A stretch of 64,000 nucleotides of DNA, from NCBI RefSeq assembly GCF_004337985.1, contig NC_043744.1:1180730-1244729 (forward strand), given 5' to 3'. Source of the DNA: Pyricularia pennisetigena. Its lineage: Eukaryota > Ascomycota > Sordariomycetes > Magnaporthales > Pyriculariaceae. The notes under the pieces are model-generated. The model was not told the origin of the DNA and ran no database searches. It saw only the letters and a list, made by a program, of their open reading frames with translations. Every line of letters begins with the position of its first letter. Within the stretch, counting starts at the first letter, position 1. The position numbers and the translations under genes were made by a program. Shown piece by piece: positions 11,952 to 21,946 of the stretch.

Positions 11952-12560
11952 TCCACGGCGTCACTGACAGCACAAACCAACGACAAGCTCACCGGTGGTG
12001 TGGGACGGGGACCCCTGACGAGCTTCTACCGCTCCCACTTCATCTTCAGCAACGCCTCCGACGCCGAGCTGGAGCTGGTCAGCCGCTCCGTGGCCATCGA
12101 CCGCGTGATTGACGAGTTCATTTTCAAGTGCACCCACAACCTCGAGATAGACTGGCTGTATGTGATTATAGTTCCCTCGTGCTTTGCCCCTTGATGCCAT
12201 GACAATACTTTCTTTTCAGCATAGACTCACCCCCAGACTCGGCCGCAAAACAGAGTCCCTGGCATCCCGCCAACCGGCAAGAAGCTAGAGATCCCCTTCA
12301 CCGCCGTAGTCAACATCCGCGGCGACAGGCTGTTCCATGAACACATCGCGTGGGATCAGGGTACCGTGCTGCGCCAGCTCGGTCTGATGCCAGAGTACCT
12401 GCCGTTCCCTTACCCGATGCCCGACGGCCGGACTCCTGAGCCAGGGAAGCAGTTCGAGTACCGAGTGCCTGTGGCGGGAGTGGAGACGGCCAACAAGATG
12501 AGGGATCGGAACTCGGTGTCGTCGAATGACATGTTTGAGTTTAGGGTCCGTCAAGTGTAG
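10990..12560 (+). CDS. Dienelactone hydrolase-like domain fused to SnoaL-like domain, 411 aa
   Basis: There are four exons: 10990-11320, 11447-11874, 11988-12157 and 12254-12560. The second intron contains a (TA)15 tract. Phases join to 411 codons plus stop. Residues 30 to about 205 resemble the dienelactone hydrolase (carboxymethylenebutenolidase) alpha/beta-hydrolase fold: GPGIILLVSD, the KIGVV strand, and the late loop YHYPGTCSHGFATPF, which carries the catalytic-His position (CSHGF). Residues 210-400 are a SnoaL/NTF2-like domain with DEHCHYEF, LTGGVGRGPL, LEIDWLVPG and FTAVVNIRGDRLFHEHIAWDQ. In active enzymes the nucleophile elbow after the KIGVV strand carries Cys in a G-x-C-x-G turn; here it reads VVAYDPHAW, with no Cys or Ser. 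The hydrolase half may be inactive, with the SnoaL half providing function. It is probably cytosolic with unknown substrate. Confidence 0.8.
11920..11950. repeat. (TA)15 microsatellite in an intron
   Basis: A perfect TA dinucleotide run inside the second intron of the dienelactone hydrolase-like gene. Similar TA runs occur in the repeat island at about 52.3, 53.4 and 56.7 kb. Confidence 0.95.
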
Positions 12561-12828
12561 AGCCGGAGGGCGGTGCTCGGCATAAAGGGATGACCAAGTT
12601 ACATAACGTTGGTAAATACTACAGTTCATTTAAAAATACACCAAACACATACACTATTCATTTCAACGCGTCCCCTGCATGAGGACTTGTGTAGTCTATA
12701 TAGAATATCAACAACCTAGTTTTAGACCGTTTAGCAGCAATTAATTTAACTATATCTAAGCTGTCGCCTAACCAGACCACTATCATACTTTTACGCCAAT
12801 CATTAAAACAAGGTTTCAGTTCAGGCGT

Positions 12829-14234
12829 TTAATCGCTTGAACCCGCTGTACCTTCGGTCCAGTTGAAGGCTCCATGCTCACCCCAACACCTAGTCTGTTC
12901 CATAACATCCATCGCCTCTGCCATGATTTCCACCCCACACTTTGCCGCCCTCATCCTCTGTGCCTCGATGCTATCGTCCCTAGCGGCCATGAATTCGTTA
13001 AAAACCAGGATTTCCATTTCGTGCGTCGCGACGACCGGCTGACTATTCGGGAATCTGAAGAGAAAAAAAAACCCCCTCCCAGACGGCGGCAACAATTAGC
13101 ATCTCGACACCACAACTCTAGCAAAACACAAAACAGTTGCAAGAGGGGGTTAAAAGTCCATCGTAACAAGAAAATAGAAAAACAAAACTCACCGCGCGCT
13201 ACAAGACTCCCTCTGCCCCAGCAGCCTCCCGCCATAGTCGCCCCGCCTCGCCTGGTCCTTGAGCGTGGCCATCTGCCTCGCGATCCGGCCGACTTTGGAC
13301 TCGACCGTGCGCGCGCCGCCGGGGACGAGGCGGTCGAAGAGCGCGAGGGCCGGGAACTGCGCCACGTTCTCGACCTGGCTGGACCGCGCGTACGCGTCGG
13401 GCACGGCGCTGTCGTTTGCGTATGCGCTGAGCCAGATTTGGTTCGCTGGGGGGAGAGTCGTGTGTTTTGGCAAAGTAGCGCCGGGCTTTGTCAGCTTTTT
13501 TTGTCTCTGTCGTACCCAGGAAACAAACAAACAAACCAAAAAAAAAGAGCGTCCCTAGTGTCCTCGGCATTGATACTCACCCGCCAGCTGTCCCTCGACC
13601 GCGTATCCGGACCCAAAGTCCACCGTGTGCGCCACCTCGTGCAGGTACACGCCGATGGAGTCGACCTGGTTGAAGAAGACGAGCTGGTTGCCCAGCGCGT
13701 AGGCGTGCGTGCTGTTGTCGGGCACAAAGAGCGCCTCCTTGGTGAACTGCCTCATCCGCACGGGAACCTGGCCGAAGCGCAGCGCAAAGGTCTCGATCGA
13801 AGTCTTGCTGTCTGGGTGTCGGCAGAGGAGCCAGGGGATGCTGCACTGTTTTTATGTCGACGAAAAGAGGTCGGGTGAAATCCATGACAAGGACGTTAGA
13901 CTGTCCCGCTTTTGATTTGTATTTTCTCACCAAAACAAACATGGGCATAGAGAGAAGAAGAAGAAAAAAAAAGACTACTTACGTCACCATAAAGCACCTC
14001 GTACGTCGTAATGACCTCTGCGTTGAGGCCTTCCCGGCCGGCTAGGTCCTTGCAGCCCTGTGCTATGATTCCCCTCGGCCACTGGATGATGCGATACCCG
14101 GGATTTCGCAACCTCCTTTGCAGCTGTGGCCAGAAGGCGTCGAGGCTGTTGCGCAGAGCCGGCTTTGAGAGTTGGGCCTGCACGATCGAGATGGCTGCGA
14201 TGACGGCGCCGATCATGCAAAAGAGCCGCGCCAT
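12829..14234 (-). CDS. Secreted HExxH zinc-protease-like protein (con-13-like), 331 aa
   Basis: There are four exons: 14234-13983, 13845-13581, 13445-13193 and 13054-12829. All donors are GTAAGT or GTGAGT and the phases close exactly to 331 codons plus stop. Residues 1-20 (MARLFCMIGAVIAAISIVQA) are a signal peptide. The centre has the zincin motif HEVAH (residues 153-157) in VYLHEVAHTVDFG, preceded by a strand NQLVFFNQVDSIG. The protein has several Cys residues (CSIPWLLC, ESCSAR, TRCWGEHG) that could form disulfides. The overall pattern resembles the fungal 'conidiation-specific protein 13' family of putative extracellular metallopeptidases. I recall this only as a family likeness and cannot confirm it here. 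Probable function is an extracellular or cell-wall zinc peptidase; the third zinc ligand was not identified. Confidence 0.75.
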
Positions 14235-15671
14235 CTTTGTTGTAACTTTGCGGATTTCACTGTTCCTGGTGCTTCTCGAGGTAGCATCAACCGGAAAGAA
14301 GTGGCTATGGTGGTTTGCAATGACCGACTTGGAACAAGATACCTGACTGAATCTCACGTCTGACAAGCCAGAAACTGCAGATCAGGCAGGTAGCCATCTT
14401 TTATACCAGACTCGATTCTATCGTACAAGTTTAAGTTTATCTTGAGTTTCTTGGACAACAAGTCAGACAACCAGCTGGTTGTGAGACAAGCGCTGATTAT
14501 TCAAGTCGCGACGCTAGAGAACATGGATGTGCGTCTGGCCCAGATGAAAAGAAAGAAAAAGAAATGTCTGAAAAAACCCGGGATATTTGGGTTCTTAAGG
14601 GTCCAAGGTTGGGCCCAAGGCGAGGTTGGGGTAATGAACTTGCTTTTCCTAGAGGGCCACAGGCCACATCATGGCCACCCGTTTCCATTGCTTTTTCTCC
14701 ATGAAATAGACATGGGCGTGTGATTCAGAGCAGGGGACGCCTTGATTTGTGCAGAACCCAAATGAATTTCTATGCGACAGGCAAACCCCTCCTGGTCGAG
14801 ACAAGTTGACCAAGAGAACCTGCAGCTGGGAGGCTGGTGGCATCCTGGGAACGAGGCATAGCCCTCTGCCCAGGCCCAGATTGTATGCGTTGAACGCTAG
14901 GTCGAATGGCTGGATCAATGATAAAGATTTTCAGACGGATAATTCACTACAAGGAGGAAGTTTGAGGCCATTCACAAGACATCGCCCTGAGGCAAATTCT
15001 TGCAGTTTGTTAGAGTCGCTCCCTGAACGGATATAAGGGAAATAAGTGTCAACTTTGACGAGGTTCTTGCCAAGGTTTCCCTCTTCTCAGGATTAGATGA
15101 ATCATCGACACTAATCTGCTCGTTCATGAGGTGAGCTTCCAAAGCAGGGCTCTCCAGCACACAGGCAAAGATTGCCCAAGAATTGCTGCGGCAACCAAAG
15201 GCGCATGTATCTGACAACCCAACAGTGTCATAAAAACCAGCCAGGCAGTACTCAACAGAGCAGAACCAAAAACCGAGAGACTAAACACGAAAGGAGACTG
15301 AGCACTGATTCACAGTTTGGGTTCAATTTTGGGTGTAACTCAAGAGCACATTCAAATCTATCGCATGCGTCAACCCCCATGATATTCAACGCAAAGCACC
15401 AGCATGAAGCCCGACGAAGCCAGCTAGACAAAAACCTGTGAAAACAATGCAAGGACTCCAAGTAAGGGGCAGTATAAAGGAGCTAGAAAGAGCGGAATAA
15501 GACCAAAAAAAAAAGAGGGAGAAAACAACCAAAAAGGAAAACAAGACAAAAGAAAGAAAACAAAAATAAAAAAAAAGAGGTACACCTTGATATCTTTCAT
15601 TTCATATTGCGGAGACCAGAATGAAAAACACAAAGCGGCTTGGCCCCCCTACATGGGTTGCCGAGTCTGAT
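14235..15671. other. Intergenic region, no supported gene
   Basis: The beginning should carry the promoter of the minus-strand zincin gene (upstream lies at higher coordinates). The remainder shows only short frames without recognisable content. Purine-rich runs occur at 15490-15590. Confidence 0.5.
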
Positions 15672-16289
15672 CTAGGCAGAGAAACTCAAGGCTTTCTTGA
15701 AGGGTTTGGACTGCCTGCGCTCAAGACCCCGATTCTGGAGCCAAAACCATCCACCTTTAGTCGAATCGTAAAAGGGGTCATCGCGTGACGGGGGCTTCGA
15801 TGTGGTCGACTTCTTGGAGTCCTTGGAGTCATTGGAATCCTTGGAGTCCTTGGAGCTTTTGGAGTCATTGGAGTCCTTGGAGTCCTTGGAGTCCTTGGAG
15901 CTTTTGGAGTCGCTGCGAGCTTGCAGGCCATGAGACTCGCTGGCGCTCGGGCTGCGGCGGTGCAGGTGGCCCGTGGGGCCTGCGCCCGTCCTCAGCCATC
16001 TGTGCTCCTCCTCGTCGAAGGGGGGCTTCGTTGTGGTCGACTTCTTGGAGTCCTTGGAGTCCTTGGAGGCCTTGGAGTCCTTGGAGGCCTTGGAGTCATT
16101 GGAGTCCTTGGAGTCGCTGCGAGCGATCAGCGCAGGAGAAGCCGGCTTTTCCATACCCGAATCAACCCCGCGAGCCACAATGCCGGCGTTGTTCTCGCCG
16201 TGGCTGACAAGGACATCAGCAAGAGCCAGGGGGCTCAGGCTCGTGATGAGAGCAAGCTGGAACAGCCGGGAAAAGATCATTTTGGGCAC
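15672..16289 (-). CDS. Secreted Asp-Ser-Lys repeat protein with kexin-like sites, 205 aa
   Basis: Single exon. Residues 1-24 form a signal peptide (hydrophobic FQLALITSLSPLALA core). The mature protein contains two related modules, at about 56-98 and 123-181. Each starts with ARSDSK, runs through many SKD/DSK/DSN tripeptides, passes through KKSTT(T/S)KPP, and ends in an acidic-to-aromatic segment finishing with Trp. Dibasic RR pairs at 111-112 and 191-192 separate the modules and the C-terminal tail, as in fungal kexin-processed repeat peptides. The charge pattern (alternating Asp and Lys with Ser) predicts disorder or a phospho-rich polymer. There are no cysteines. No known domain is seen. 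Possible roles are a processed secreted peptide, cell-wall component or effector. DNA repeat units of 9 bp explain the expansion. Confidence 0.75.
   Translation of the reverse strand: MPKMIFSRLFQLALITSLSPLALADVLVSHGENNAGIVARGVDSGMEKPASPALIARSDSKDSNDSKASKDSKASKDSKDSKKSTTTKPPFDEEEHRWLRTGAGPTGHLHRRSPSASESHGLQARSDSKSSKDSKDSKDSNDSKSSKDSKDSNDSKDSKKSTTSKPPSRDDPFYDSTKGGWFWLQNRGLERRQSKPFKKALSFSA
15812..15910. repeat. 9-bp tandem repeat coding Asp-Ser-Lys (first array)
   Basis: Near-perfect tandem units TTGGAGTCC/A on the plus strand (coding strand TCCAAGGAC/TCCAATGAC) form the longer DSK array of the secreted repeat protein. Variation is confined to one or two bases per unit, pointing to replication slippage or recombination. 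Confidence 0.85.
16042..16116. repeat. 9-bp tandem repeat coding Asp-Ser-Lys (second array)
   Basis: A second block of the same TTGGAGTCC units with a GCC variant (coding Ala-Ser-Lys), in the N-terminal module of the same gene. The two blocks are separated by unique sequence, so the gene carries a module duplication as well as short-unit expansion. Confidence 0.8.
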
Positions 16290-17627
16290 GGAGGTATAAA
16301 GAAGAAAGAAGGATACAAAAGAAAGACAGGTTGCGAAGATGTGGAAGGAGATAGCATGAGGAAGGAAATGAAACTACATGATTTGAGGGACAAAAAGTGC
16401 TCCTATATATATGATTTCATCTCGAGGTCTGAATAACTTCATGTTCTCGTTTTTTTCTTCTTTTTCTTTTTTTTTTTTTTTTTTTACATAAACTCTGGCG
16501 TTCGGGTACGAGTCGCCCATTCACGTCCATGCACATCATCAACTCATTTTTCTGGGGGTGTTTTGACGTCTGAACCCTGGATTTTTAATCTAAAGTGCCG
16601 TAGCATTATCCGAAACAAGACAGCAACCAATTGACATGGTGCCATTTACCCAAAATTGTCTTGTCATTTGAGCTGACGTAAACCGGTAAATGTGTGCAAA
16701 GGAGTGTTTAAGGACTGGGTGGGTATACATATACCCATGCCATTAATACATGCTTTCTTCCTCAATGCACCTCTAAACCACAAACAGTAAATGCATAAGA
16801 AATCGTCACTAATTTGGACTGGAAACCTCACGACAAGTCTTTTCTCAGCCTCGCATTACATTCCTCGGCAGCTTGGTTGAATCCAAAAAAACACTTTGTA
16901 ACAGAGCTTTATCATGGGTCGCGTGGTCTCTTCTGGGTTTTGCATCCAATGATCCAAGTGAATTTGTATGCTTATACATGTTATTCGAACTGATCAGTCA
17001 TCCTTTTGTTCTGGACAGGCCTTCATTCAGTCACGGTTCTGGCCTGACCGTTGCTAATTATATTGTCTACGCTCATGCAGAGATTTTGGTCGACCTTTCA
17101 TTTCTATGCAGTCCTGTGGCTGAATGCCGTCGCATGATCGCCGAGTTTGGGAGGCTGCGGGATATTACCCAGTGCGCTGGCTGCTGTTTGCTGTCAGCAG
17201 TACTTGTTGACATAGACAATTTTCGTTCACCAGCAACAACAGTTGGATAAAGGCCAACTGCCGTCGCAAGTAGCTGGCAGCCGAACGCATGGATGATGCA
17301 GTATCACAGCTCAGAAGACCAATCGATCTTGCCCTAGCGACCGAAAATAGTCTCTAAATCCTGTCAACTCGCAACTTGTGGAAAAAGTACAATACATAAA
17401 ACACTATAAAAAAAACCATTTTTGTCCCCGCCAGGCAGCCCCTAATTTAGAAATTATGTAATGATTCATAAACACAATCGTCAGAGCTTCAAATGCAGCA
17501 CGCGCCAGCTCCGTAAACTCGCATATAGCCCCATATCGGCATCTGCCTCGGAGAGGGGCCAGCGGTCCAACGTCCCAGGATTAGGCCTCGGACAAACCTT
17601 GAGGTCCAAAGCATGGCTGCAAACCCA
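16290..17627. other. Intergenic region, no supported gene
   Basis: Contains the promoter side of the repeat-protein gene, a long T tract near 16467-16485, and about 1 kb without recognisable coding content. One 125-codon frame at 16873-17250 has no start context, composition or family likeness that would support it. Confidence 0.5.
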
Positions 17628-19058
17628 TCAAGCGCCTTCTCCGTCCAGAGGCGACCCAAGGGACCGAAGCAGAAACTCGAGCCGCCTCGGCAAAGTCTCA
17701 AGGGGCCTCAACGGAAGCAGCTCAACCCGGATCTCCAACCCACTCCCCACATCCGCCCGCGGCGCCTCATGCGGTCTTTCCAGCCGGTCCAAAAACGCCG
17801 TCGAGACGTCAGCCGAGTAGACGACGAACTTGTCCCAGTTGGCCGGACTCGACGCCAAGCAGACGCAGCGATGCCGCCTGACGGGCCCGCTGCGCGCGAG
17901 CCTCCTCGCCGCCTTGAGCTCCTCCACCTCCCGCAGCATCTCCTCGCTGACGTGGCCACCGGCGGCGACGTAGCGGGCGCAGTCGACAATCCCAGACATC
18001 ACCTCGGCCTCGGTGGTGGGCTCGCGCACCTGCGGCAGGAACCCTCCTGCCTGCCCCGGCACAACAGCGAGACCCCGTGCGCGCGCCGCCTGATACAGCA
18101 GACAGATGTGCCTGGCCTGCAGTAGCGCCTGCGCGATCTCGCGGTCCGACGCCACCTCCCCCTGCCTCTTTGCCAGCATGATGCTCGCCAACGACCAGAC
18201 CCTGGCGTCCCGCAGATCCTCGTAGACGCGCCCGCTTGCTTCCTGGGTCGGCAGTCTGCCGGTCTCCCGATCGGCCCTCTGCGCGAGCCCGATGATGGTC
18301 GCGGCGATATAAGGGTCCCTGGTCGGATCGGCCCAAGTCCTCGCCACGTGCTTGAGCCGCCACTGCCGCCGCTCCTCCATCACAGATCCCAGGTCCACGT
18401 ACGCCAGGTTGGCGAGGTGCGTGTGCGTGCCCTTTGCCAGGTGGCTGAGGAGGCAAGCGCGGGGCAGCTCGCCGTTACACGTCACCTTGTAACCACCATT
18501 TGGAATTGTGAGCCGCCTCATCTTGGACGCAAACGCGAGGCTCAGTGGCGACTGGAGATGGTCATATGCGAGCTGCAAGTTCCTGGCGAGAACCACCCCA
18601 GAAGAGGAAGCGTCCGTACTGTTCATGAACCCGGTGAACAGTGCCGTCACCGCAGAGGCCCTGTCCCGCTTGGTTGAGGCCGGGCACAGGAGCGCCTGCA
18701 GGTGGCAGGCGCACGATGCCATATTGTCCGAGATGGCGTGTTCTGGTTCTGAAGCTGGTAGCAGACGGTCGCTCGGTTGGAAGACGCACCGCAGAATGTC
18801 GAGGTGGATGGTTTTCCATTTGATCGGGGGCACCACGATGGGCTCTCTTGGGTGAAGTCTCTGTAGCTGGCATAGAGACATGAGTTCTGGGTCGTTTGTG
18901 GGACGGCTGAGGTCGTAGACGCGCCATGGTCGGTTTGTTTTGAAAAAGTTGACGATCTGCAAGGCCATATCAAGAAGTCTATTCATGTATGCAGTTGCGG
19001 CTGCCTCCTCGCCAGCAGCGGCTGTGTGTGTCGCAGATTCTTTTTGTGTATTCGACAT
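17628..19058 (-). CDS. Hypothetical protein, 476 aa
   Basis: I do not recognise this gene. It is a single GC-rich open frame of 476 codons with consistent coding composition. The protein is largely alpha-helical: an N-terminal Ala/Thr-rich leader, then a helix YMNRLLDMALQIVNFFKTN. Mid-regions LDILRCVFQPSDRLL and CACHLQALLCPASTKRD contain cysteines. Long Ala/Arg-rich helices follow (IAATIIGLAQRAD, SLASIMLAKRQGEVASDREI, EEMLREVEELKAARRLARSG). A C-terminal strand-rich part includes RHRCVCLASS, WDKFVVYSADVSTAFLDRL and LEIRVELLPL. No signal peptide or membrane helix is visible. The start at 19058 is the first Met of the frame and lies about 100 bp downstream of an AT-poor promoter region. It may be a lineage-specific nuclear or cytosolic protein. 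Confidence 0.7.
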   Translation of the reverse strand: MSNTQKESATHTAAAGEEAAATAYMNRLLDMALQIVNFFKTNRPWRVYDLSRPTNDPELMSLCQLQRLHPREPIVVPPIKWKTIHLDILRCVFQPSDRLLPASEPEHAISDNMASCACHLQALLCPASTKRDRASAVTALFTGFMNSTDASSSGVVLARNLQLAYDHLQSPLSLAFASKMRRLTIPNGGYKVTCNGELPRACLLSHLAKGTHTHLANLAYVDLGSVMEERRQWRLKHVARTWADPTRDPYIAATIIGLAQRADRETGRLPTQEASGRVYEDLRDARVWSLASIMLAKRQGEVASDREIAQALLQARHICLLYQAARARGLAVVPGQAGGFLPQVREPTTEAEVMSGIVDCARYVAAGGHVSEEMLREVEELKAARRLARSGPVRRHRCVCLASSPANWDKFVVYSADVSTAFLDRLERPHEAPRADVGSGLEIRVELLPLRPLETLPRRLEFLLRSLGSPLDGEGA

Positions 19059-19832
19059 TGTTCTTGGCCAAGCTGGGATGCTCTTCCCAAAAACAATATT
19101 CTTGGTACCTGCTTAATCGCCCAAGCCTTGCTTGACTTGGGCTTCGAGCGAGGCTGTATATAATGACCAAGCGGTATAACTTGCTGTTGCCCACAAAAAA
19201 ACAAGGTTTGATGTTTTCCAAGTACATCGATGGGCATTCCTTGCTGGAAAGCTGCTCCTTACCTAGTGCTGATTTTCAAAGGTCTCACCTTACCCCCCAA
19301 GTCGGTGAAACCCATGAATGGGTTTTGCAAGGGGAGCAGAGTTTCGAGAAGTTGATTAAGGGCAAGATGAATTGATGTCGACTGACGAGGAGAAAAGGGA
19401 ACAGGGAGAGAGCAGAGAACTAAGGACGATACTCTTAAATAAAAAAAAAAAAAAAAAAAACCATGTTTGCTTGCTTGCTTACTATTTTTTTCTGGGGGGT
19501 TGGAGAGATAGAATGCATCAACTCTCAGCATAAACCTCATGTTAGAGTTAACCTAGTTCCTTAGCATATACCTATTCCCTACCCGCACCTTCCATCCACC
19601 CTGATGGCTGCGTAGTTTCGGTGCACATGTAAAAGAGCTTCAAGCCGCCAACTCCAAATATTCGCCGCTACGAGACGTAATCAAACTATTGGACATATCG
19701 AACCCTCCCATCATGGACCTTGCCCAAGCTCCGCTGTTACCTCGCAACCTTGACGGCAAAAGCCATGGAGTGGTCATTTGTGGGAGACAATTACCCGAGC
19801 GAGAATAAAACTCGGAAAAAGCTGAAGTCAAA

Positions 19833-19877
<45 letters not shown>

Positions 19878-21946
19878 GCAATAGCTAACTGCAGGCGCAC
19901 TGCATCCTGTTTCCAGGGAAGTCGCAGAAAAAAAACGTAAAGTAAACCGTGTTTGGCCACTAGTACTGCGTACATCACCATCACCAAAAGAGCAACCAAA
20001 CCCAATATCAATTTCCCAAACAGCAAAAAGGGTTTACAGTGGGTGGCCCGAAACTGGACATGTATGTCATGTAGTCGTGTACCAGAAGTGGATACCTAAA
20101 GTTGTGGTTCAATCTTTTATAACAATTTAACCAATAATTCAATAAAAGCCAGAATTTGTGTTTCGATAAAAGCAGAGATTGGAAATTTGATGGTAGAGGC
20201 TAGATATGCACGAAAAAGGTTTTGCATAATATATTAGGTTTTTAAGCAAGTTTAAGTTTCTACCTTTATTTGTTAGAATTCGAGTAAGAATCCTGTAAAC
20301 GTTCTGCTCCCTGCATTTTGTAAAGCGGCTTAGAACAAATATATTACGATTAATTTATATAACTGCTGTTTTTAGTGAACAATATATGCTTTTCTAAAAA
20401 TAAAAAACCAAAAATGCATACAAATTGTTTGCAACCGAGATATTTAAGTATAAACTAAATCTTATACGTAAATAAAATTATAAAAGAAAACATGTATACA
20501 AAGGAAGAAACAACAATTAAAAAGGTAATTTATTCGAAACCTAAAACAAAATCTGTTGTAATTAAGTATTTATTTTTGATGTTTTCCGATCAAGATTTAC
20601 AGTGTAAAAAATTAAAATAAATGTTTAGTTAAAAACGATCTTATTTTACGCTTCGAAAGAAGCACCTATTTAATGCTGTATTCTTCTTTACACACAAGGC
20701 TTTTTGTTCTGATTTACATATAGGGAAACTTTATATCCAAATATTTCGCTTACTAATAAGTTATACGTGTTTCTTTTCTTTAAAAAAAAGAATGTTATTA
20801 GTTAAGGGCAGCAGTCAGATAAGCTTAGCTGTAATATGTAAGTGTTCAGCCGCTCTATAAATATAACACCTACACTATTGAATAGCCAATCCTTGGTTTT
20901 GTATGGGTAAAAATTTCGGTCTTGATTGAATTGTTGGAGGAATTGCTATAAAAGATTTAAACTACAACTTTAGTGTGCCCATTTGTGGTACATGTCCACT
21001 TCTGCAACGCCACTGCTAGACTTGAAGAAAACCTTGCCCACGAGCGAAAAAGGTTGGTTCCATTGTGATGTATGAGCAATCCTTGACCCGCATTCTATAT
21101 CTGTGAGGGGAGCGTCTATGACTCCGATGTTGCTGGGACTACCGCAGAGCATTTAGTTCGCTTGTAGGGTGCACAAAAGGATTCAAGGGCCAATTTCTTC
21201 AAAAGTTTCGTGACTGATGCGCAGGATGCCGACAGCAAGAGGCAAGCCAGGGCAGGTGGCTGTGAATCAACAAATAGAAAGAAGCGATACTTATCTAGCT
21301 AGGCATGTGACGTCTATCTACTCCGTCATTGGATTGGCTGGTCGAGATGTGCGGATTTGCCAAGGTTGGAACCTGGGTAAATTGCCCACCTCAAGTGGCA
21401 TATCCTTATACTCGGCCAAGCATAATTCGTGAACACCATGAAACTAGGCTGCTCAAAATGAACAAAGTTTTCTATCCCATTTTTGATCTGCCAGGTTCGT
21501 ATCTATCTATCGGAACATCTCCCAGACAAAAGCCTTTATATGTGGCATCTCCAGTCCTTCCCGTAGGTAGACCGGTTGCTCAATTCCAAATCCATAGAAA
21601 CAAGCACCCTCGCCCATCTGTGCTTCTCCATGGGGGTCTCCAGTCCCCATAGAGCAGACAAGCGCTGTTCACCCGTTCCCATATCCTCGTCGATTCAACA
21701 AAATCCACCTAAAGTCATGGCCAGGGGAGATCGAATTAATAGTCCGCAATGTCTGTCTGTCGACAGCGACGTAGAAAATAGGAGAAGCAGGGGGTATTAG
21801 TTTGGCCCTGCAGAAAAAAAAGACACCAACAAAGGAAACCCAAATGATTTTATGCAGCCCGCAAAGTCGTAACATGAAGCAGTAATATCGTGAAAAAAGA
21901 TCAAAGCCGTTGGTTGGCTCGTGAAAAAGTTGTCGACTGGACAAGT
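19059..21946. other. Long intergenic region with AT-rich island
   Basis: Almost 2.9 kb with no supportable gene. It includes a 38-base A run (about 19837-19874), another A run at 19440-19460, and an AT-rich island at about 20090-20960 that looks like a decayed, RIP-type sequence. The last kilobase is the 3' flank of the elongation factor gene. Confidence 0.6.
20090..20960. other. AT-rich island, probably decayed repeat
   Basis: Base composition falls sharply here compared with the GC-rich flanks. The sequence is full of TTTA/TAAA words with no open frame of note, as expected for an old RIP-affected repeat. No element type could be recognised. Confidence 0.5.

Noticed and set aside
15812..16116. 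Regular short repeats that could suggest a CRISPR array
   Set aside because: The units are contiguous 9-bp coding repeats without spacers, in a eukaryotic genome.
15785..16207. Plus-strand frame rich in Trp-Ser-Pro repeats
   Set aside because: Exact antisense of the Asp-Ser-Lys repeat gene; no start context or signal peptide.
16873..17250. 125-codon plus-strand frame
   Set aside because: No coding bias, domain or splice context; judged random.
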